From Halobacillus massiliensis (GTDB lineage: Bacteria; Bacillota; Bacilli; Bacillales; Halobacillaceae), in the NCBI RefSeq assembly GCF_900166625.1, contig NZ_LT800499.1, positions 3,731,213-3,795,212 on the forward strand: a stretch of 64,000 nt of DNA. Reading direction: 5' to 3'. A program made the translations under genes and the position numbers. Shown one piece after another: positions 15,978 to 25,272 of the stretch; positions within the stretch are counted from its first letter, which is position 1; each line of letters begins with the position of its first letter. A model generated the notes under the pieces. The model saw only the letters and a list, made by a program, of their open reading frames with translations, was not told the DNA's origin and searched no databases.

Positions 15978-17015
15978 CTATTTGGAATATTTTTCAATTT
16001 CACTGTAATACTCGTCTACAATCTCGTCACCGATTTCGCTCTTATATTTGTCGATTACCGGCTGTACCTTCTCCTGAAATTTCTTATACTCTTCATCTGT
16101 TACTTCTGTAAAAGTCATATCTTCTTTTAAAGTTTCAAGTGATTCTTCTGCGGTTTTTCTGTTCAGCTCACGGTTGTATTTCCCTGCTTCTACAGCCGCG
16201 CTTTGGACGATTTCCTGCTGTTCAGAAGACAATTGACTCCATATTTCCTGACTAAACAGGAAAATAAACGGCGTGTATACATGGTTAGTATTAGAGACAT
16301 GTTCCTGAACTTCAGGATAGTTACTTAGCAAGATGGTTGGGTATGGATTCTCCTGACCATCAACTGTCCCTTGCTGGAGAGCAGTAAATAGCTCCGTGAA
16401 AGCCATTGGCGTAGGATTTGCTCCAAGTTCTTTCCAGGCGTCTAAATGAATTTCGTTTTCCATTGTACGAATTTTTAAGTTGGCGACATCATCAACAGTG
16501 GCTACAGGGCGTTCATCATTGGTAAGATTACGGAAGCCATTTTCCCACCACGCCAGACCTACCAGTCCTTGATCTTCTACCATATCCAGCATCTTATCTC
16601 CAAACTCGCCATCAAGAACCTGATCGGCCACCTCTTCATTTGGAATAGAGAAAGGAAGATCGAAAACACCATATTCAGGAATAAAGTTAACAAGTGGTGA
16701 TGTAGATGGAATAGTAATATCTAATGTACCGAATTGAAGCATTTCAATAGCAGATCGGTCATCAGCGATCTGGCCAGAGTGATAGACTTCTACTGTTAAG
16801 TTATCGCTCTTACTTTCAACCAGTTCCTTGAATTTAACGGCCGCATCATATTCAGGGTGTTTATCGTTGACCCCAATACTTACTCGGAGATTTCTAGCTT
16901 CCCCTTCTCCTTCTCCAGCCGAATCTCCAGATGCTTCGTCACTCGAACCACACGCCGCTAAAAACAGCAAACATACCATTATCATGCTAACCAGTAATAA
17001 ACTTTTTCTTTTCAT
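15978..17015 (-). CDS. TRAP transporter solute-binding lipoprotein (DctP), system 2
   Basis: A 345-residue receptor with a lipoprotein signal (MKRKSLLLVS, lipobox LAAC), an acidic linker (SSDEASGDSAGEGEGEAR) and DctP motifs: RVSIGVNDKHPEYDAAVKF, DDRSAIEMLQFG, NLKIRTMENEIH and QQGTVDGQENPYPTIL. It begins the whole 17-kb minus-strand cluster. The long 5' leader holds two AAAAC-N3-GTTTT palindromes and a cre-like sequence, so expression is probably controlled by both the IclR protein and carbon catabolite repression. Confidence 0.95.
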   Translation of the reverse strand: MKRKSLLLVSMIMVCLLFLAACGSSDEASGDSAGEGEGEARNLRVSIGVNDKHPEYDAAVKFKELVESKSDNLTVEVYHSGQIADDRSAIEMLQFGTLDITIPSTSPLVNFIPEYGVFDLPFSIPNEEVADQVLDGEFGDKMLDMVEDQGLVGLAWWENGFRNLTNDERPVATVDDVANLKIRTMENEIHLDAWKELGANPTPMAFTELFTALQQGTVDGQENPYPTILLSNYPEVQEHVSNTNHVYTPFIFLFSQEIWSQLSSEQQEIVQSAAVEAGKYNRELNRKTAEESLETLKEDMTFTEVTDEEYKKFQEKVQPVIDKYKSEIGDEIVDEYYSEIEKYSK

Positions 17016-17113
17016 TTTAGCCCTCCTCAGTTTTTATGTAATTAAAATGTAGTAATAATTCCATGGCATAAGCAGCGTACGAATTGAAGACTCCCCTCCT
17101 TATTTTGTTTCAC

Positions 17114-17131
17114 ATTATAAAACAAGGTTTT
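17114..17131 (-). promoter_or_regulatory. Candidate IclR operator 1 with -10 box, TRAP-2 promoter
   Basis: AAAAC-AAG-GTTTT (17119-17131) is a perfect palindrome. Directly next to it, ATTATA (17114-17119) is TATAAT on the minus strand. Binding here would cover the -10 element of the promoter reading into dctP at 17015. Confidence 0.65.
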
Positions 17132-17144
17132 GGAATATAATTAA

Positions 17145-17160
17145 TGATAAAGCGCTTTCA
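17145..17160. promoter_or_regulatory. cre-like site
   Basis: TGATAAAGCGCTTTCA resembles the CcpA catabolite-responsive element but has one extra base in one half-site. It lies between the two candidate IclR operators, upstream of the probable -10 box. Carbon catabolite control of a sugar-acid cluster would be expected. Confidence 0.45.
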
Positions 17161-17185
17161 TAAGCGCTCAAAAATTTTATAATGT

Positions 17186-17198
17186 AAAACTAAGTTTT
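17186..17198. promoter_or_regulatory. Candidate IclR operator 2
   Basis: AAAAC-TAA-GTTTT is a perfect 13-bp palindrome, 67 bp from operator 1. Such a pair could allow cooperative or looped binding by an IclR tetramer. Confidence 0.55.
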
Positions 17199-17200
17199 GT

Positions 17201-17678
17201 AAACCTGAATCTATTAATGATTATATAGACAACTTTTTTGAATTGTCAATAAATTTCGGCAAAAAATAAAATATCCACCAGATTTACTAGTTTATTAAAT
17301 AATTGGTCGTAAAACCCAATTTTATTAATCCTGCAAACCCATTAAGGACTATAAAATTACTTTGTCTTTTACTTATATAAACAACCAGCGATAAGGACTT
17401 CTCTTCACTTTTTGGTGTATCAAAGAGATGCCAAATAAAAAATTTTTTACAAACTAAATTACCCACAAGCTAATCTGCCTATGGGTATAAATAACTGTTT
17501 ATCGTAATAATTAAATCCGATTTACAAAGCTATCTGTGGACAAAAAACGCTAAAATCAGAAAAACAAATTTCTCTAATTAAAGCTGTGATTTATCGTAGT
17601 ATTACATTTTCATTTTAAAAATCCCCCCTTCCGCTCTATTCTCCTGTACATATACTAAAGACAAAGGGGGTGTTTTTT
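17201..17678. other. AT-rich intergenic stretch
   Basis: Between the operators of the sugar-acid cluster and the small membrane protein gene lies about 480 bp of very AT-rich sequence. I see no convincing gene or RNA structure in it. A TATACT hexamer at 17651-17656 may be the -10 box of the following gene, but no good -35 accompanies it. Confidence 0.4.
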
Positions 17679-17855
17679 ATGAGTGGATATATTGGCTGTC
17701 TGCCTATAATCATCGTACTTTTTCTGCTGATGATAGTGATATTTAGTTTAATTTCCAGAAGCTCACGCAGGCGAAAAAAGCGTTATAGGAGACGTTCATG
17801 GTGGCTGTTAGGCTGCAATCTCTCACTTTTTATTCCTTATTTATTTAGCCTATAG
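17679..17855 (+). CDS. Small single-span membrane protein, unknown
   Basis: A 58-residue protein with one strongly hydrophobic helix (IGCLPIIIVLFLLMIVIFSLI) followed by a very basic stretch (RSSRRRKKRYRRRSWW) and a second short hydrophobic end. The positive-inside rule puts the basic part in the cytoplasm. The ATG at 17679 is preceded by AAAGGGGGTG at good spacing, which supports translation; an in-frame ATG at 17670 has no such site. It converges on the VanW gene only 9 bp away. I do not recognise the family. Confidence 0.6.
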   Translation: MSGYIGCLPIIIVLFLLMIVIFSLISRSSRRRKKRYRRRSWWLLGCNLSLFIPYLFSL

Positions 17856-17864
17856 CTTAGCCGC

Positions 17865-18806
17865 TCATTGTTTTTTTATTAGACTCCATGTTTGACTAGT
17901 TCCTCTTTTCTTTTCCTCAGGCAGCTTTCTGCTGGCATCCGGAACATTCTGCGGATCATAATTAATGACATCGGAAGAATAGATCGTGACACTCATCTGG
18001 CCTCCATAAACCTTTGAACGGATTAATAACGGCTGGTTATACTGATTTTTAAATGTAAAATCAGGACCATACCAGCTTACCGTAGCATCTCGGCCGGGTG
18101 GTACATAAGGTACTCGTTTACTGTGGGAATAACGCTCCATAATGTCCAGTCCAGCCTTGTCCACTGAATTAAATAAGGTAGACGAAAGCTGACAAATTCC
18201 GCCTCCAATTCCTTCCGTCACCTCTCCTTTTACGATAACCGGAGCATTTTTATAACCCTTTTCTTTCGTTCGTTTGCCCACCGCTTTGTTAAAAGAAAAA
18301 ACTTCACCAGGAAAAACAACATGGCTGTCCAGAGCTTCTGCCGCTAGTCGAATATTGTGGGACCGTTCTTTATTATTCGAGTTAAAATATGTGACATAAT
18401 GACCAATCTGCTGTGTTCGGATATCGCCGAGCAGTTCAGCATCTACTCTGGGAGAAAGGACGATTTTAGGTACTTCAAGCTTACCTGCTTCTGAATCAAA
18501 TAAATATTGATAAAACCCTTCTAAAAATTTCTTGTGGTATAGTTTATGACCATCTTTGCCAGGAAGAATTTCTCCGGACTCCCCGATTTTTGCATTAATC
18601 GGCTCTTTCATTATTTTTAGATCGAGCTGTTCTAGCAGTGTTTGAGTTTTTGACTGATTTACAAAAGGCTTACCGAGAAATTCGTCTTCAAATTCATTTC
18701 GGTTTACTTTCATAATTTCTTTTCCTTCATCTGTGATCATTAAGTTATCTTCTTGAATAAACGGCTGTGTTAACAGCAAGAATAAAGACATCATAATTAT
18801 TTTCAT
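17865..18806 (-). CDS. VanW-family secreted or membrane-anchored protein
   Basis: A 313-residue protein with an N-terminal hydrophobic signal (MKIIMMSLFLLLTQPFIQ) and a VanW domain from about residue 135 to 275. The hallmarks are FSFNKAVGKRTKEKGYKNAP, GIGGGICQLSSTLFNSV and YVPPGRDATVSWYGPDFTFKN. VanW-domain proteins are common in Bacillaceae cell envelopes; the biochemical activity is not established. The region before the domain is unlike the classical peptidoglycan-binding extension. It stands alone, diverging from the cyclase gene. Confidence 0.85.
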   Translation of the reverse strand: MKIIMMSLFLLLTQPFIQEDNLMITDEGKEIMKVNRNEFEDEFLGKPFVNQSKTQTLLEQLDLKIMKEPINAKIGESGEILPGKDGHKLYHKKFLEGFYQYLFDSEAGKLEVPKIVLSPRVDAELLGDIRTQQIGHYVTYFNSNNKERSHNIRLAAEALDSHVVFPGEVFSFNKAVGKRTKEKGYKNAPVIVKGEVTEGIGGGICQLSSTLFNSVDKAGLDIMERYSHSKRVPYVPPGRDATVSWYGPDFTFKNQYNQPLLIRSKVYGGQMSVTIYSSDVINYDPQNVPDASRKLPEEKKRGTSQTWSLIKKQ

Positions 18807-18947
18807 AAGTCAGGCCTCCTACCGTTAGTTAGTATGAGTAGAAGACTGAGAATCATGTGATATTTTTATATATATCCTTTAATACTTTAACCGCTTTTAG
18901 AATACATATGGAATGGATTTGTATTTCGTCTGAATGGAGGGATTCTA

Positions 18948-20843
18948 TTGACGATGCAGACGAAACAAGCCATTCAGTGGATAATCGATAAATTGAGAGA
19001 AGACCAAACATCTGACGGCTCATGGGACTACGCTTTTGAAACCGGAATCTTAACCGATGCCTATATGATTGTTTTAATTAGAACGCTGGAGCTTAAGGAT
19101 AAAGAGGAATTAATCAAAGGACTGGCAGGGAGAATTTTAAGCAAACAACGGGATAATGGGACATGGAAACTATTCCCTGACGAAAAGAACGAAGGAAATC
19201 TGGCTCTCACGGTAGAATCCTATTATGCCCTCCTCTACTCAGGATATTATTTAGAAAATGACGCCAGGTTACTTTCAGCCAAAGAATTCATTAAAGCAAA
19301 CGGCGGACTGGAGAACGTAAATATTTACACAAAAATTATGCTTGCGATTACAGGTCAATACAAATGGCCCGCGTTATTTCCCATTCCGGTAGAAGTCATG
19401 CTGCTTCCGTTGTCATTTCCAGTGAACTTTTATCAACTATCCGTTTACGGCCGAACAAACCTGGCTCCGATTTTAATCTTATCTGAGAAAAAATTCAGTA
19501 AGATGACACCTCTCAGTCCAGATCTCTCTGATTTATATACAGATCGGTCAAAAGATGAAGAGTGGGCATTTCCAATGGAGTATCGTTCAATTTTTTCAAC
19601 CATTGACCAAGGAGTAAAGAATTTAATCGGGCTGCCGGCTCAGCTTCATTCTATGGCAATGGATCAAGCCAAAAGCTACATGCTTGATCGCCTGGAACCG
19701 GATGGGACATTTTACAGCTATTTCAGTTCTACCTTTTTAATGATCTATGCTCTGCTTTCACTCGGGCACCCAAAGAACGACCCTGTCATTTTAAAAGCAA
19801 TGCAAGGGTTACTTTCAATGAAAACAGAGATTGAAGGTTTTCCTCACATTCAGTTTACAACAGCAAATTTATGGAACACCTCCCTTATCAGTACCGCCCT
19901 GCAGGCAGCTGGAGTCCCATCAGACGACCCATTGATACTAAATGCTAATCGTTACTTACTCAAGCGTCAGCACGTCAAATTCGGGGACTGGGTAATTCAC
20001 AATCCTCAAGGAGAGCCGGGGGGATGGGGATTCTCTAATATAAATACAATGAACCCAGACATGGATGACACTACGGCTTCCTTACGTGCCCTTAGAGAAC
20101 AAGCCGTTGAAAATTCCTCTGTACTTGAAGCATGGGACAAGGGGACATTATGGCTGTGTACGATGCAAAATGATGATGGGGGCTGGGCTTCTTTTGAAAA
20201 AAACATAAGAAACCAATGGATCGCAATTCTGCCGATTGAAAAAGCAGAGTATATGTTCAGTGACCCTTCTTCGGCAGATCTTACAGGAAGAACGTTAGAG
20301 TTTTTCGGAAATTATACAACTCTTCCAAAATCAGACCCCTTAATTAAGCGAGCTGTTAACTGGCTATTAAGCAATCAGGAATCCGATGGTTCATGGTACA
20401 GCCGCTGGGGAATCTGTTATATCAACGGTACATGGGCCGCCGTTACCGGTCTCAGAGCAGCCGGCATGCCAACAAACAACCGAGCCATTCATTCTGCAGC
20501 AAACTGGATAAAATCCATTCAAAATACTGACGGCGGGTGGGGAGAATCCTGCTTAAGCGACATACAAAAGAAATACGTGCCTCTTCAGACAAGTACACTA
20601 ACGGATACATCATGGGCGCTTGAGATATTAATGAATGCAGAACAACAGTTGAGCAAAGAAATAAGAGACGGAGTGCAGTATCTTCTTTGCTCCGTAAAAA
20701 AAGAAGACTGGACGACAGAATATCCAAAAGGGCAGGCCATGTCGGGTACCTTCTATATTCACTACCACAGCTACCGTCTTATATTTCCTTTACTAGCTCT
20801 TGCCCATTACAGAGAAAAGTATGAAGAAGACGAGGGAATTTAA
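18948..20843 (+). CDS. sqhC: Squalene-hopene/sesquarterpene cyclase
   Basis: A 631-residue class II terpene cyclase. The catalytic DxDD motif is in NPDMDDTTA (Asp371, Asp373, Asp374), and several QW-type repeats are visible (for example QESDGSWYSRWGICYINGTW, QNTDGGWGESC, QNDDGGWASFEKN). The closest protein I recall is B. subtilis SqhC, which cyclises tetraprenyl-beta-curcumene and squalene-type substrates to membrane triterpenoids in spores. The TTG at 18948 lies 7 bases after GGAGG; an ATG two codons later is the alternative. A bidirectional terminator follows. Confidence 0.93.
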   Translation: MTMQTKQAIQWIIDKLREDQTSDGSWDYAFETGILTDAYMIVLIRTLELKDKEELIKGLAGRILSKQRDNGTWKLFPDEKNEGNLALTVESYYALLYSGYYLENDARLLSAKEFIKANGGLENVNIYTKIMLAITGQYKWPALFPIPVEVMLLPLSFPVNFYQLSVYGRTNLAPILILSEKKFSKMTPLSPDLSDLYTDRSKDEEWAFPMEYRSIFSTIDQGVKNLIGLPAQLHSMAMDQAKSYMLDRLEPDGTFYSYFSSTFLMIYALLSLGHPKNDPVILKAMQGLLSMKTEIEGFPHIQFTTANLWNTSLISTALQAAGVPSDDPLILNANRYLLKRQHVKFGDWVIHNPQGEPGGWGFSNINTMNPDMDDTTASLRALREQAVENSSVLEAWDKGTLWLCTMQNDDGGWASFEKNIRNQWIAILPIEKAEYMFSDPSSADLTGRTLEFFGNYTTLPKSDPLIKRAVNWLLSNQESDGSWYSRWGICYINGTWAAVTGLRAAGMPTNNRAIHSAANWIKSIQNTDGGWGESCLSDIQKKYVPLQTSTLTDTSWALEILMNAEQQLSKEIRDGVQYLLCSVKKEDWTTEYPKGQAMSGTFYIHYHSYRLIFPLLALAHYREKYEEDEGI

Positions 20844-20853
20844 CGCAAAAATA

Positions 20854-20884
20854 CCCAGGGCCTTTATCACACAAGGACCCTGGG
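20854..20884. terminator. Bidirectional terminator, sqhC / NAD(P)-binding protein gene
   Basis: CCCAGGG (20854-20860) pairs with CCCTGGG (20878-20884), extended by CTT/AAG, and is flanked by A- and T-rich runs. It separates two convergent genes. Confidence 0.8.
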
Positions 20885-20900
20885 CTTTTAGATAAATATA

Positions 20901-21551
20901 TTAAAGTGATTTCACGGCTTCCTGAACAGGTGTTGATCCTCCAACTACCTGAAATTCCTTACCGATCGTAGAGTCATTTTCCAAGACTGCTTTAAGAACA
21001 GAAGCTATATCCTCTCGAGGTACTTCTCCTCTTTCCACTTTTTCAGCAGCTTCTACTTGACCCGTGCCTTCGTCATTTGTAAGCTTTCCAGGATGAACGA
21101 TCGTATAATCCAGGTCTGTATCCCTTAACCAAACATCTGCATAGTGCTTAGCTGCTACGTATGGGGCAAAAGAAGAGTCAGCATTTAAGATCGCTTCGCG
21201 TGTCGTATCAAATGAGCTGACCATAACAAAACGTTTTACGCCAGCTTTTTTAGCAGCTTCAATTGTTTTTACCGCTCCATCAAGATCAATTAAAATCGTT
21301 TTATCAGGCCCTGTATTAGGTCCAGAACCAGCAGTGAAAACAACGGCATCCATACCCTCTGCTGCCTTAGCAATTGTATCGATATCATCTTCCAGGTCGA
21401 CAATTGCGGTTTCTGCGCCCAGCTCCTTGAAATAGGAAGCCTGTTCCTCTTTACGAATCATGGCTTTTGCTTCAAGGCTTTCACTTTCTTGGATATATGA
21501 AATTAGTTGTTTTCCAATTTGTCCATTTGCTCCTGCGACTAGTACTTTCAT
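20901..21551 (-). CDS. NAD(P)-binding oxidoreductase (YhfK/SDR-a5-like)
   Basis: A 216-residue atypical short-chain dehydrogenase. The N-terminal nucleotide motif is VLVAGANGQIGKQL, and KKAGVKRFVMVSSFDTTR and DYTIVHPGKLTNDEGTG follow. It resembles Bacillus YhfK and plant/bacterial NmrA-like proteins, whose substrates are unknown. The ATG at 21551 has a good AAAGGA site 8 bases before it and matches the family length; the longer open frame to 21632 is not needed. Confidence 0.85.
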   Translation of the reverse strand: MKVLVAGANGQIGKQLISYIQESESLEAKAMIRKEEQASYFKELGAETAIVDLEDDIDTIAKAAEGMDAVVFTAGSGPNTGPDKTILIDLDGAVKTIEAAKKAGVKRFVMVSSFDTTREAILNADSSFAPYVAAKHYADVWLRDTDLDYTIVHPGKLTNDEGTGQVEAAEKVERGEVPREDIASVLKAVLENDSTIGKEFQVVGGSTPVQEAVKSL

Positions 21552-21734
21552 TTCTATCATCCTTTCCAAATTATTATTCTGGTCACTATTAATTAATATC
21601 GTAAATCTAATGAAAGACATAAGTCTACTCATATGCTTTTTCAGTGTTCTTAAAAAAATTCATTAGTCGATTCTAAACATAGCCTCAGCTTTTACGGATA
21701 AACTAATTTGAAATAACTTTTGAGGGGCCACGAA

Positions 21735-21998
21735 ATGAATTTTATAGGTGATATTATATCCGGGGAATTTGATCAGTTTACCGATGAGTTTATTCTTCAT
21801 CAGGTCAAGCAGTTTTCTACGTCTTCCATCCTTAATCAAGATCAATTTAATGCCATTTATAATTATTTAATCAGCCATAAGCATGAGCTTGATGGACAGG
21901 TATTGACCTTAAATGAAGAAATGCTTATTCGTTTGAGTCAGCATGAGACGGATATATTTATTAGAGATTTAGATAAAATAAAAGGTTTTTATCATTAA
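21735..21998 (+). CDS. Small hypothetical protein
   Basis: An 87-residue acidic, soluble, mostly helical protein (MNFIGDIISGEFDQFTDEFI). A GAGGGG ribosome binding site seven bases before the ATG at 21735 supports this start over the in-frame ATG at 21720. I do not recognise a family. It is a single gene between the divergent NAD(P)-binding protein gene and the aldolase gene. Confidence 0.55.
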   Translation: MNFIGDIISGEFDQFTDEFILHQVKQFSTSSILNQDQFNAIYNYLISHKHELDGQVLTLNEEMLIRLSQHETDIFIRDLDKIKGFYH

Positions 21999-22098
21999 TT
22001 CGACTTTAATATACAAGAAATCCTTCTACATTTTTGTTACGTTAAAGTTAATTAAGGGAAGAGGAATAGTGGAATTCAATTAGAAAAGGAGTGGAAGA

Positions 22099-22989
22099 AT
22101 GAACAATCAGCAATTTGAAAAAGTAAAAAACGGCAAAGGATTTATCGCAGCACTTGATCAAAGCGGCGGCAGTACACCGAAGGCTTTAGAGTCTTATGGA
22201 GTGCCTGCCCATTCTTACTCTGGAGAAGACGAAATGTTCGACCTTGTTCACGACATGCGGACAAGAATCATTACCTCCCCTTCTTTCGATGGAAATCGTA
22301 TTCTCGGTGCCATTCTTTTTGAACAGACGATGGATCGTGAGATTGAAGGGAAATATACGGCGGATTATCTAGCTGATAAAGGCATTGTTCCCTTTCTTAA
22401 AGTTGATAAAGGACTGGCCGATGAGGAAAATGGCGTCCAGCTGATGAAGCCGATTCATGACTTGGATGAAACACTTCGCCGTGCAAATGAACGAAACGTT
22501 TTTGGTACTAAAATGCGTTCCGTTATTAATGAACCAAACGAAAGCGGCATAAAAGAGGTTGTAGATCAGCAATTTGAAATTGGAAAACAGATCATTGAAG
22601 CTGGTTTAATTCCGATTATTGAGCCAGAGGTTAATATTCACAGTGAAGATAAGGAAAAATGCGAGGAAATTCTTCGGAATGAAATTCTGAGTCATTTAAA
22701 CGACTTATCTGAAGACCAGAATGTAATGCTCAAACTATCCATTCCCACAAAAGCTAATGCTTTTAAAGAATTGATTGATCATCCGCGCGTCGTTCGCGTT
22801 GTCGCTCTTTCCGGCGGCTATTCCCGTGATGAAGCAAATGAGAAGCTGAGAGAAAATGACGGCCTGATCGCAAGCTTTTCCCGGGCACTCTCAGCAGAAT
22901 TAAGTGCCAATCAGACTGCGGAAGAATTTGATCAAAAGCTGAAAGAAGCTGTTGATACAATCTATGATGCTTCCGTAAATAAAAAATAA
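22099..22989 (+). CDS. fda: Class I fructose-bisphosphate aldolase
   Basis: A 296-residue class I (Schiff-base) aldolase nearly identical in layout to staphylococcal Fda: [71 protein letters not shown] and [16 protein letters not shown], the last carrying the probable Schiff-base lysine. It cleaves fructose 1,6-bisphosphate to two triose phosphates in glycolysis and gluconeogenesis. It has an AAAAGGAGTGG ribosome binding site, is monocistronic, and ends in a strong terminator. Confidence 0.95.
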   Translation: MNNQQFEKVKNGKGFIAALDQSGGSTPKALESYGVPAHSYSGEDEMFDLVHDMRTRIITSPSFDGNRILGAILFEQTMDREIEGKYTADYLADKGIVPFLKVDKGLADEENGVQLMKPIHDLDETLRRANERNVFGTKMRSVINEPNESGIKEVVDQQFEIGKQIIEAGLIPIIEPEVNIHSEDKEKCEEILRNEILSHLNDLSEDQNVMLKLSIPTKANAFKELIDHPRVVRVVALSGGYSRDEANEKLRENDGLIASFSRALSAELSANQTAEEFDQKLKEAVDTIYDASVNKK

Positions 22990-23000
22990 TGATGACAAAA

Positions 23001-23034
23001 GATACGCCTATTACAGGCGTATCTTTTATCTTTT
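23001..23034 (+). terminator. Rho-independent terminator after fda
   Basis: GATACGCCT (23001-23009) and AGGCGTATC (23015-23023) form a perfect 9-bp stem followed by TTTTATCTTTT. It overlaps the end of the convergent nfo gene. Confidence 0.9.
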
Positions 23035-23865
23035 CCCCCACTTCTTCTGTAACTGAAGAATTTCCATTTTATGAGGAATAACTTCTTTAGGAGTCTCTAC
23101 AATAAACGGTATCTTTTTAAGAAGGCTGGATTTAAACAGCTGTGCAAATTGGTGTTCTTTTATATAGCCATGACCGAAAATGTTAGCGTGCCGGTCTTTT
23201 CCTGAACCTGTATCATATTTAGAATTATTCAAATGAATTGCCGTTAGATGCTTGAAATACCCCAGCTTCTCCCCTTTTTCCTCTATCTGTTTCCAGTTCT
23301 CCCCCGTCCAGAGTCCGCTTGCAAAGGCGTGACAGGTATCCAGGCAGAAACCAATTTTTTCTGGATATTCACTTAATCTTCGAAGCTGAACGAGCTCTTC
23401 CAAAGTCGTTCCCATTGTACCCGGCTTCCCAGCTAAATTTTCTAAAAGGATCTTACACTCACCATCCCATTGTTTGAGCACTTCATTCAAAACTTCAATC
23501 ATTAACCGATAGCTCGCGAGCTGATCCCCTTTAAAAACGTCTTTTCCAAAATGGACGACTACTCCAAGAGATCCGCATGCATCGGCAATCGCTAAATCAT
23601 TTAAAAGGGATGCAGCCACCTGCTCTCGTTTCCTGGCATCAGCCGGTGTTAATGTTGTGGGATAAGGCGTATGAGCGACTGATACTAGTCCATTCTGATT
23701 ACAAAAATCTCTGCACAGCCTGGCGTCTTCCTTGTTAAATGACTTTTCTGATAAGCTTCTAGGATTCTTTGGAAAGTATTGGAAAGCCTCCGAATTTAGA
23801 GACAACGCCCGTTTTGCCGCTCCTAAATATCCTTCTTTTATAGAAACATGACTGCCGAAAATCAT
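23026..23865 (-). CDS. nfo: Endonuclease IV-type apurinic/apyrimidinic endonuclease
   Basis: A 279-residue TIM-barrel metallo-nuclease. Landmarks of the family are FGSHVSIKEGYLGAAKRA, EAFQYFPKNPRS, VAHTPYPTTL, GFCLDTCHAFASG and the zinc-ligand region HLNNSKYDTGSGKDRHANIFGHG. It incises DNA 5' of abasic sites in base excision repair. The ATG at 23865 has the AAAGAGGGATC site and the canonical MIFGSHVS start. The family's start pattern rules out the nine-codon upstream extension. Confidence 0.93.
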   Translation of the reverse strand: MIFGSHVSIKEGYLGAAKRALSLNSEAFQYFPKNPRSLSEKSFNKEDARLCRDFCNQNGLVSVAHTPYPTTLTPADARKREQVAASLLNDLAIADACGSLGVVVHFGKDVFKGDQLASYRLMIEVLNEVLKQWDGECKILLENLAGKPGTMGTTLEELVQLRRLSEYPEKIGFCLDTCHAFASGLWTGENWKQIEEKGEKLGYFKHLTAIHLNNSKYDTGSGKDRHANIFGHGYIKEHQFAQLFKSSLLKKIPFIVETPKEVIPHKMEILQLQKKWGKR

Positions 23866-23990
23866 AGTGATCCCTCTTTTCTTCGGTAACAAGGTTATAA
23901 TCTGTTATTTTTCCACTATATTCGCTTATCATTCTCTTTCATGATGAAATGTTATAATAAGGAAATCACTATTACATAAGGCGGTGCAAC

Positions 23991-24968
23991 ATGTTTGAAA
24001 AACGAACGACAGCTTATAAAACCTATCCTATAAAAGTGAATCTTGGTGAAAAGAACCCATTAAAAACCGTGAATTTCTATCTTCTCGCCCTTGATAATCA
24101 GCTCATTCTTTTCGATGCCGGCTGGAATGATCAGAAAAATTGGGAAGCTTTGCAGGATATTCTGAAAAATAACGGTTTTTCATTAGAAGATTTAACAGCC
24201 ATTATTATTAGTCATAATCATATCGACCATTGCGGCCTCGTTAATAAAATAACTGAACAACATGCTCTTCCTGTCTACGCGCATGAAAAAGCCATCGCCC
24301 GACTTAAACGAAATCCTGATTTTCTGCAAATGCGCATCCACTTTTTTGAAGAATTATATGAAAAGTTCGATTGTGGGGATAAAGGCAGACAGCAGGTTGA
24401 TTATTTAAATAAATCGCTGGATAAAAACCGCCATGCTGCTATCCAGCCTCCGATTTCACTCATCGAAAAAGCAGATATAGATCCACTGGAAGTTCTCCAC
24501 TTTCCCGGTCATGCTCCTGACCAAATTGGGTTATGGCATAAAGAACATAAGACCCTATTTGGAGCTGATGTACTGATCCAGCATATTTCCAGTAATGCTT
24601 TAATCGAACCTGATGAAAATGGAAAGCGGCTGCCGACGCTTCATCAGAGTATACAATCTCTGAACAAAATCGCTTCCTTACCAGTAGAACTTATGTATTC
24701 CGGTCATGGCGATGTGATAACTGATCCCCATGGTTTGATAAAAAAACGGCTGGAGCGTATTGAAGAAAAAGGAGACAAGATTATAAAACTTATCCAGAAC
24801 GGGTCGGTGACCGGCAGCGATATTGCTCAGTCTTATTATGGAAAGACATATGAAGAACAATTCTCCCTTGTCATGTCGGAAGTGATTGGGCAGCTGGATT
24901 ATTTAGAACAAAGAGGGAAAGTTTTTAAAACGGAAGAAAACGGAGTTTTTCACTATTCTGTTAAATAA
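23991..24968 (+). CDS. Metallo-beta-lactamase-fold hydrolase
   Basis: A 325-residue MBL-fold enzyme. The metal motif HNHIDH is at residues 75-80, with later ligands in FPGHAPDQIG and FGADVLIQ, and YSGHGDVI near the end. The C-terminal 70 residues form a helical, winged-helix-like extension as in the LACTB2/glyoxalase II-type subgroup that hydrolyses thioesters or nucleic acids. The ATG follows AAGGCGGTG. It is a single gene just upstream of the cobalamin riboswitch unit, whose own promoter makes linkage unlikely. Confidence 0.85.
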   Translation: MFEKRTTAYKTYPIKVNLGEKNPLKTVNFYLLALDNQLILFDAGWNDQKNWEALQDILKNNGFSLEDLTAIIISHNHIDHCGLVNKITEQHALPVYAHEKAIARLKRNPDFLQMRIHFFEELYEKFDCGDKGRQQVDYLNKSLDKNRHAAIQPPISLIEKADIDPLEVLHFPGHAPDQIGLWHKEHKTLFGADVLIQHISSNALIEPDENGKRLPTLHQSIQSLNKIASLPVELMYSGHGDVITDPHGLIKKRLERIEEKGDKIIKLIQNGSVTGSDIAQSYYGKTYEEQFSLVMSEVIGQLDYLEQRGKVFKTEENGVFHYSVK

Positions 24969-25006
24969 CCAGACACCTTAGCCCTGTTAGTTTTCCAGTA
25001 AATAAA

Positions 25007-25035
25007 TTGTTTATTTTCAAAATTTTTGATATATT
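25007..25035 (+). promoter_or_regulatory. Sigma-A promoter of the riboswitch transcript
   Basis: TTGTTT (25007-25012) and TATATT (25030-25035) are spaced by 17 bp. Transcription would begin near 25042, about 30 bases before the aptamer. Confidence 0.65.
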
Positions 25036-25070
25036 GAAGGAGTTCAAATTGAATACGTTTAAAATTCAGG

Positions 25071-25240
25071 TACAGATAGGCTGTTAAGCTTATTTGTTTA
25101 AAAGGGAAATCGGTGTAAATCCGATGCTGTCCCGCAACTGTATTTGGGAGCGAACTGAAACGACCCACTGTTCTCGATCATAAGAGAATGGGAAGGAATC
25201 AGGGAGCGATGATCATAAGTCAGGAGACCTGCCTGTTTTT
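25071..25240 (+). ncRNA. Adenosylcobalamin riboswitch
   Basis: The aptamer core is unmistakable: GGTGTAAATCCGATGCTGTC (25112-25131) followed by CCGCAACTGT, and the B12 box AAGTCAGGAGACCTGCC at about 25217-25233. ACAGATAGGC at the 5' side can pair with GCCTGTTTTT at the 3' side as P1. It lies on the plus strand and reads into a terminator and then the methylcitrate-cycle genes. Adenosylcobalamin binding would be expected to favour termination and so turn the operon off. Confidence 0.96.
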
Positions 25241-25272
25241 AGCGAACATCAATACCTACGAGGATAGGGGGT

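Noticed and set aside
17201-17640. A possible small RNA or gene in the AT-rich gap
   Set aside because: No promoter-terminator pair, stable stem or ribosome binding site with a frame could be supported.
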